This document shows, one piece after another, positions 7,160 through 10,966 of a stretch of DNA of 10,966 nucleotides (positions within the stretch are counted from its first letter, which is position 1; each line of letters opens with the position of its first letter). Source of the stretch: an uncultured Opitutia bacterium (GTDB taxonomy: Bacteria > Verrucomicrobiota > Verrucomicrobiia > Opitutales > UBA953). Location of the stretch: positions 1 through 10,966 of the forward strand of contig CAIYUD010000038.1 of NCBI GenBank assembly GCA_903929325.1, in the 5' to 3' direction. The translations under genes and the position numbers were made by a program. Below the pieces are notes generated by a model that saw only the letters and a list, made by a program, of their open reading frames with translations, ran no database searches and was not told where the DNA came from.

Positions 7160-7199
7160 ACTTCTGTATCGCTCAGGACCGACCGTCTCTGAGAGAAGT
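7160..7199 (+). promoter_or_regulatory. Long hairpin between phoB and phoR, covering the phoR ribosome-binding region
   Basis: The gap can fold into one nested hairpin. The outer stem is ACTTCT (7160-7165) with AGAAGT (7194-7199). The inner stem is CTCAGGAC (7172-7179) with GTC-T-CTGAG (7185-7193), leaving a one-base bulge and a 5-base loop CGACC. A 6-base bulge GTATCG sits on the left arm. The right arm contains GAGAGAAG (7191-7198), the only Shine-Dalgarno-like sequence ahead of the phoR ATG at 7207, 8 bases away. No T-run follows, so it is not a terminator. It may limit PhoR translation relative to PhoB or be an RNA-processing site. The pairing is seen in the sequence; the function is inferred. 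Confidence 0.5.
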
Positions 7200-7206
7200 C
7201 TACTTG

Positions 7207-8424
7207 ATGCCATCGGTCTTAACCCCCGGAACGTTTTTCACCTCAGGGCTACTGATAGCGCTGGCGGTGCTCGTTGGGGTTTTCATTGGGGTTCACTGGC
7301 TTCGCAGTAGTCTTTTAAAAAATCAAGCGACGTGGCTTATTCGCGAACTTGGCTTAACTGGGGTTATCGAGAAACTATCAAGTGGCACGAAGTCGGAAGA
7401 GCGTGCGCTCGCAATTGCAGCGGCTCGTATTGAAGAACTACTTCAGCAGATTCGTCAGGCCGTTATTGTGATTGATGCGCAAGATCGACTGCGCGTAGCC
7501 AACCGTGCCGCCCAAGAACTTCTCCGGCTTACTGAGAAGGATACGGGGGCCTCCTTTGTGCCGCTGGCGCGCAGCGCAGAGCTGGTCGACTTCCTCCGAC
7601 TCGTCCGAGACGGCGGAGGGGCCATGCGCGAGATAGAGCTACACCGTGCGCCAGCAGCCAACCTTTGGGTACGAATTTCCGGTGCGCCGCTCTTAGCCGA
7701 CCCAAGCCAACTCGGGGCTGTTGTTTTAGTTGCCGAAGATATCACCCGCCTAAGAAGGCTGGAGGTGCTTGAGCGAGAATTTGTAGCAAATGTTTCCCAT
7801 GACCTGCGAACGCCCGTGACCATTCTACGCGGCTACGCGGAGACGCTGGCCCAAGACCAAGCAACCATGTCTGCCGAAGAGCGGGCGCGCTTTATCTCCA
7901 AGGTGGTTTCTTCGACGGGTCGACTGGCGAGCCTGCTTGAAGGGATGCTTGCCTTGGCTTCGTTAGAAAGTGGCGTTATTCTTCAACGTCAACCGGGTGC
8001 GCTGCTGACGGCAGCATCGGAGGCAAAATCTGAATTAGAAGATCGTGCGAAAGGTTTAGGGATTCAACTGCGGCTCGAGGCGCTTGGTCAAAACAGTGGG
8101 CAGGCGGATCTGATTCAATCACGACGCTTGGTGCAGAACCTTATTGAGAATGCGCTCGCTCACGCTCGCGGTGCAACCGAGGTGACAATTCGCGTGCGCC
8201 AAGACGAGCTCGAGGTTGAAGACAACGGGATGGGTGTTGCCCCGGCAGAACTTGAAAGACTCTTTGACCGCTTCTACCGAGCGGATCGTTCGCGCAAGCA
8301 GGGTGGGGCGGGAATTGGATTAAGTATCGTCCGCCAGATTGCTGAGCTTCATGGTGGCGGGGTGTCCGCGGAGCCAGTGCGACCCAAGGGCCTGCGCATT
8401 CGGGTACGGTTGGCTCCTTTATAA
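7207..8424 (+). CDS. phoR: Phosphate-regulon sensor histidine kinase PhoR
   Basis: This 405-residue membrane kinase starts at the ATG at 7207; a TTG directly before it at 7204 is an alternative start. One hydrophobic segment (about residues 11-31) anchors it, with almost no periplasmic part, as in PhoR proteins that sense through the Pst transporter and PhoU. A linker and a PAS domain follow (about 80-180, including IRQAVIVIDAQDRLRVANRAA). The dimerisation/phosphoacceptor domain has FVANVSHDLRTPVTILRGY with H198. The ATPase domain has the N-box LVQNLIENALAHA, the G1 motif EDNGMG, the F-box FDRFYRAD and GGAGIGLSIV. The protein would phosphorylate PhoB when phosphate is short. The gene ends just before a strong terminator. 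Confidence 0.9.
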   Translation: MPSVLTPGTFFTSGLLIALAVLVGVFIGVHWLRSSLLKNQATWLIRELGLTGVIEKLSSGTKSEERALAIAAARIEELLQQIRQAVIVIDAQDRLRVANRAAQELLRLTEKDTGASFVPLARSAELVDFLRLVRDGGGAMREIELHRAPAANLWVRISGAPLLADPSQLGAVVLVAEDITRLRRLEVLEREFVANVSHDLRTPVTILRGYAETLAQDQATMSAEERARFISKVVSSTGRLASLLEGMLALASLESGVILQRQPGALLTAASEAKSELEDRAKGLGIQLRLEALGQNSGQADLIQSRRLVQNLIENALAHARGATEVTIRVRQDELEVEDNGMGVAPAELERLFDRFYRADRSRKQGGAGIGLSIVRQIAELHGGGVSAEPVRPKGLRIRVRLAPL

Positions 8425-8426
8425 AC

Positions 8427-8460
8427 AAACATCCCACCGGGTCACGGTGGGATGTTTCTT
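8427..8460. terminator. Bidirectional intrinsic terminator between phoR and tRNA-Gly
   Basis: A perfect 12-bp stem AAACATCCCACC (8427-8438) and GGTGGGATGTTT (8446-8457) encloses a 7-base loop GGGTCAC, beginning 3 bases after the last base of the phoR stop codon. On the plus strand the stem ends in TTTCTT. On the minus strand it ends in TTTGTTTAT. It can therefore stop phoBR transcripts and also those running out of the tRNA gene from the other side. Confidence 0.9.
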
Positions 8461-8465
8461 AAAAG

Positions 8466-8541
8466 TGGAGCGGGCGAACGGATTCGAACCGTCAACATCC
8501 ACCTTGGCAAGGTGGTACTCTACCAATTGAGCTACGCCCGC
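8466..8541 (-). tRNA. tRNA-Gly (anticodon GCC)
   Basis: The reverse complement folds as a standard 76-base tRNA. The acceptor stem is GCGGGCG with CGCCCGC, followed by U73 and an encoded CCA (8468-8466). The D-arm begins TAGCTCAATTGGTAGAG. The anticodon stem-loop is CACCT-TGCCAAG-GTGG with anticodon GCC. The T-arm contains GGTTCGAATCC. U73 and GCC are the expected glycine identity features. It lies 30 bases after the stop of the binding-protein gene in the same direction. It may be read through from there or from its own promoter: a TTGACA (8585-8580, minus) overlaps the end of that gene, but its -10 is poor. Confidence 0.97.
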
Positions 8542-8571
8542 AGATAAGGAAGGTTTAGGACACCCATCGGG

Positions 8572-9453
8572 TCATTTGCTGTCAAGCCTTTGCACAAGGC
8601 GCTCACGGATTAGGCTGGGGGCGGGCACCATTCCTGCCTTTCGAATGATAGCGGCAACTTCATCGGAAAGGAGCCATTTGATGATTTCGGCATTGGGAGC
8701 GACTTGAGACTCGGGGACGCAAAGTACGATCGGGAGCCGAAGAGGGTAGTCTCCATTAAAGATATTGGTGTCGTCGGGCGTGTAGGGTGTTGCCGAACGA
8801 CCTTCCCGTCCGTCGGCAACCTTGATTTGCCGGCCAAACTTTTCTGGCAAAGGCGATGCGGAAACCAGGATCGCGTTCGTTCGCGATGAGACGCTCTCCT
8901 GGGCAAGGTCGGTACTTATTTGCGTACGTACGGAAGTTTTAAAAGCGCGACCGCCGAGAGCAATCCCCTGGAAGAGTGTTTGCGCCATATGTTTATTGGG
9001 AGCGCTAATGAAAGTGAGAATGGGCTCGGGTGTGCTCACGCCAGGAATGTCTGACCAGAATTTATAATCGCTACGTTGTCCTGCTCCAAAAATATTGGCG
9101 AGGGTCGCCAAATCAATTTCAGGCAAACGGTTGGATGGATGAACGTAAACGTAGGCGGCGGCGGCGCCCAAGGGGAACCGGCGCACGGCCTTGCCGTCGT
9201 TCGTTTTCTCCAGCAGTTCTCCATCGCGCAAAAAGAGTAGCGCAAGGCCGACTTTACCGTCTCTCAAGCCCTCGCGCGCAGGTAGCGTGCCTTCGAAGCG
9301 TACTTTTGCCTCTGTGCCAACCTTTGCGAGGTGAGCCACTAAAGCGGGTTGGAGAATTTCGTTTAGGCTATCTGAGCCGCCAATCTCGACGGCAAATGTC
9401 GCGAGCGTGAAACCATATAGCACGCAGAGTCCTTGAAGAATACGTTTAGTCAT
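8572..9453 (-). CDS. PstS-like periplasmic phosphate-binding protein
   Basis: This 293-residue exported protein has a Sec signal peptide MTKRILQGLCVLYGFTLATFA, cleaved probably after A21. The mature part starts VEIGGSDSLNEIL, like the ligand-loop start of PstS-type proteins, and later has AAAAYVYVHPSNRLPEIDLATLANIFGAG. That is the pattern of the PBP-like domain of phosphate-binding proteins, in which a Val-rich strand and NP-like turn lead to a helix ending in IF.G. The C-terminal VAAIIRKAGMVPAP matches the usual GYVPLP-type ending. Specificity for phosphate is inferred from the family. The ATG at 9453 overlaps the end of the sigma-54 regulator gene by 8 bases and has no clear Shine-Dalgarno, suggesting translational coupling. 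An in-frame ATG at 9486 would spoil the signal peptide. No PstC, PstA or PstB gene is next to it; the tRNA follows. Confidence 0.82.
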   Translation of the reverse strand: MTKRILQGLCVLYGFTLATFAVEIGGSDSLNEILQPALVAHLAKVGTEAKVRFEGTLPAREGLRDGKVGLALLFLRDGELLEKTNDGKAVRRFPLGAAAAYVYVHPSNRLPEIDLATLANIFGAGQRSDYKFWSDIPGVSTPEPILTFISAPNKHMAQTLFQGIALGGRAFKTSVRTQISTDLAQESVSSRTNAILVSASPLPEKFGRQIKVADGREGRSATPYTPDDTNIFNGDYPLRLPIVLCVPESQVAPNAEIIKWLLSDEVAAIIRKAGMVPAPSLIRERLVQRLDSK

Positions 9454-10825
9454 GGGTTCCGGTATCAAGTTCAGGCCATTGCACAAGTTTACGGTGAAGC
9501 GTTCTCCGACTAATCCCCATTAACTCTGCGGCTTTTGTTCGATTTCCCTGCGCTTGGGCGAGAGCTTCCTTGAGGAGTCGCTTTTCATTCTCTCCACGAT
9601 CCAAGGGATGGGCAGTGCTGGGTGTTGACGATAGAACTGGAGTGCCCGCGCCTACGGTTTGCCGCAGCCGCGAATCCAAATCATTGGGTTGGATATCTTT
9701 GCCTGGATGGAGAACCACCAGGTTCTCGGCCGTATTGCGTAATTCACGAATGTTTCCGGGCCACGCGTAGTCACAAAGGATGGTAACAGCTGCGGGCGAA
9801 AGGCGCGGTGCCGTAACGCCGTTCTCTTTCGCAAATTTCTGCAGGTAGTGCGCGAGGAGTAGGGGGATGTCGTCGTGTCTTTCGCGGAGGGCAGGCAGGC
9901 GCAAGGGCACAACGGCAAGGCGGTAAAAGAGGTCTTCTCGGAATTTACCTTCTTTAACCATCTGCTCGAGATTACGGTTGGTTGCACAGACAAGGCGCAG
10001 GTCGAGTGAAATGGGTTTATGTGATCCCAGGCGCTCAATATTTCGCGATTCAAGAAAACGGAGAAGCTTCACCTGTGTAGGTGGATCAATCTCTCCAATT
10101 TCATCTAAGAAGAGGGTGCCGCCGTCGGCTGCCTCGAAGCGTCCAGTACGTCTCTCCGCGGCACCGGTAAACGCGCCCTTCTCATGGCCAAATAATTCAC
10201 TCTCGAGTAAGTTCGCGGGGATGGCTGCGCAATGAACAGGAACAAAGGGCCCCTTGGGACGTCGACTGTTCTGGTGAATCATCTGCGCAAAGAGTTCTTT
10301 ACCTGTGCCCGTTTCACCGGTGAGCAAAATAGTGGCGTTAGACGGGGCAACTTGTCGGACCTTCTCCACGGCGTCTTGGAGGGCGCGTGAAGATCCAACA
10401 ATTTCGCCGAGGGCGAATTTACGATCGAGTCGCGTGTGGGCACGCGTGAGTTCATCTTCGGCTGAGCGCGCCTTGAGGCCACGTTCTAAAACAAGCGTGA
10501 GCTTGCGGAGGTCGACGGGCTTCTGGAGAAAATCATAGGCGCCGCGACGCATGGCTTCCACGGCTGTGTCCACATCACCATAAGCGGTCATCATCACGCA
10601 GACAGGGTGGGTGGAAAGCTTAAGGGCGCGGTCCAACACCGTCATACCATTCTCGCCCGCCATTCGTAGATCTGTCACAACCGCGGCGGGTGGGACGTCT
10701 TGCATCAGTCGCGCAGCTTCTTCCGCATCGCGCGCAACAAAAACTTCGTATGCGTCCTCAAAAGCAGCACGCAGGCCTTCGCGTGTATGCTTCTCGTCGT
10801 CGACAATGAGTAGCGTGGGTTTCAT
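9446..10825 (-). CDS. Sigma-54-dependent response regulator, NtrC family
   Basis: This 459-residue activator has three parts. The receiver (1-120) has D9-D10, phosphoacceptor D52 in VVTDLRMAG, T80 in MMTAYGD and K102 in FLQKPVD. The AAA+ domain (about 140-375) has Walker A GETGTGKE (170-177), the sigma-54-contacting GAFTGA (217-222), Walker B GGTLFLDEIGE (235-245) and the arginine region REDLFYRL. The C-terminal Fis-type helix-turn-helix is NRTKAAELMGISRRTLHRKL (428-447). When phosphorylated it should remodel sigma-54 RNA polymerase at -24/-12 promoters. The residue after the receiver's LRM is Ala where most relatives have Pro. The start overlaps the upstream reading frame by ATGA and the stop overlaps the binding-protein start by 8 bases, so it sits in a coupled operon. 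Its kinase is not visible here and its target promoters are unknown. Confidence 0.95.
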   Translation of the reverse strand: MKPTLLIVDDEKHTREGLRAAFEDAYEVFVARDAEEAARLMQDVPPAAVVTDLRMAGENGMTVLDRALKLSTHPVCVMMTAYGDVDTAVEAMRRGAYDFLQKPVDLRKLTLVLERGLKARSAEDELTRAHTRLDRKFALGEIVGSSRALQDAVEKVRQVAPSNATILLTGETGTGKELFAQMIHQNSRRPKGPFVPVHCAAIPANLLESELFGHEKGAFTGAAERRTGRFEAADGGTLFLDEIGEIDPPTQVKLLRFLESRNIERLGSHKPISLDLRLVCATNRNLEQMVKEGKFREDLFYRLAVVPLRLPALRERHDDIPLLLAHYLQKFAKENGVTAPRLSPAAVTILCDYAWPGNIRELRNTAENLVVLHPGKDIQPNDLDSRLRQTVGAGTPVLSSTPSTAHPLDRGENEKRLLKEALAQAQGNRTKAAELMGISRRTLHRKLVQWPELDTGTHD

Positions 10826-10966
10826 GAAACAGGGGGAAGGGCGGTGACAAACGCACGTTCGGCGCGTTCGGATAAAGCGAGACGCGCGCGGGCGGCCTCT
10901 TGAAGACGGGCTTGCTGATTCGCATTTGCCACCGCAGCCAAATCATCAAGGTCAGCCAAATAAGCC
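10822..10966 (-). CDS. C-terminal end of an unidentified protein upstream of the sigma-54 regulator
   Basis: The last 47 codons of a reading frame enter from the right edge and end in a TGA (10824-10822) that shares ATGA with the regulator start. The visible part, beginning AYLADLDDLAAVANANQQAR and ending AFVTALPPVS, is rich in Ala, Leu, Arg and Glu and looks helical, possibly coiled-coil. It does not resemble the usual end of a histidine-kinase ATPase domain, although a kinase gene would be expected at this spot. The 4-base overlap argues that it is a real gene in the same operon. Function cannot be assigned from this fragment. Confidence 0.6.
   Translation of the reverse strand, partial: AYLADLDDLAAVANANQQARLQEAARARLALSERAERAFVTALPPVS

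Noticed and set aside
8557..8585. TTGACA (8585-8580, minus) as a tRNA promoter -35.
   Set aside because: It lies in the last codons of the binding-protein gene and the hexamer 17 bases on is TGTCCT, a poor -10.

Overview
The window is about 11 kb of roughly 55% GC bacterial chromosome. It is densely coded on both strands and shows no insertion sequence, phage gene or CRISPR. It carries mnmE, mnmG, a PhoB/PhoR pair, an NtrC-type sigma-54 activator and envelope proteins with signal peptides, which fits a Gram-negative bacterium. My best guess is Verrucomicrobiota (Opitutae-like), from the overall protein character and a long cystathionine gamma-synthase related to the fungal form. This placement is an inference, not a proof.

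Layout. (1) Positions 1-2898, minus strand: a likely operon read right to left. It holds lysA (diaminopimelate decarboxylase), then after 3 bases a long cystathionine gamma-synthase-like PLP enzyme, then the 5' end of a secreted protein cut by the window edge. Lysine and methionine both derive from aspartate, so the first two genes make a sensible unit. (2) Positions 3011-6284, plus strand: mnmE and mnmG, the two subunits of the enzyme that modifies the wobble uridine of certain tRNAs, 22 bases apart and divergent from lysA across a 112-base gap. (3) Positions 6285-6463: a 179-base regulatory gap with a perfect 16-bp parS-type palindrome and a Pho-box-like repeat. The same parS 16-mer also lies inside mnmG. 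(4) Positions 6464-8424, plus strand: phoB and phoR, separated by 47 bases that can fold into a long hairpin covering the phoR ribosome-binding region. (5) Positions 8427-8541: a strong bidirectional terminator and a tRNA-Gly(GCC) on the minus strand. (6) Positions 8572-10966, minus strand: a compact unit of overlapping genes. An unidentified coding end overlaps a sigma-54-dependent response regulator by 4 bases, and that gene overlaps a PstS-like periplasmic phosphate-binding protein by 8 bases.

The main points for a second look are two identical parS sites 1.16 kb apart, one coding for part of a lineage-specific insertion in MnmG, which suggests proximity to the replication origin. Others are the likely Pho-box control of phoB, the phoB-phoR hairpin, the fungal-type cystathionine gamma-synthase architecture, and a binding protein with no transporter coupled to a sigma-54 regulator next to phoBR. 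No wholly new system is proven by this window. The sigma-54 regulator/binding-protein unit is the best candidate for an unusual signalling arrangement.
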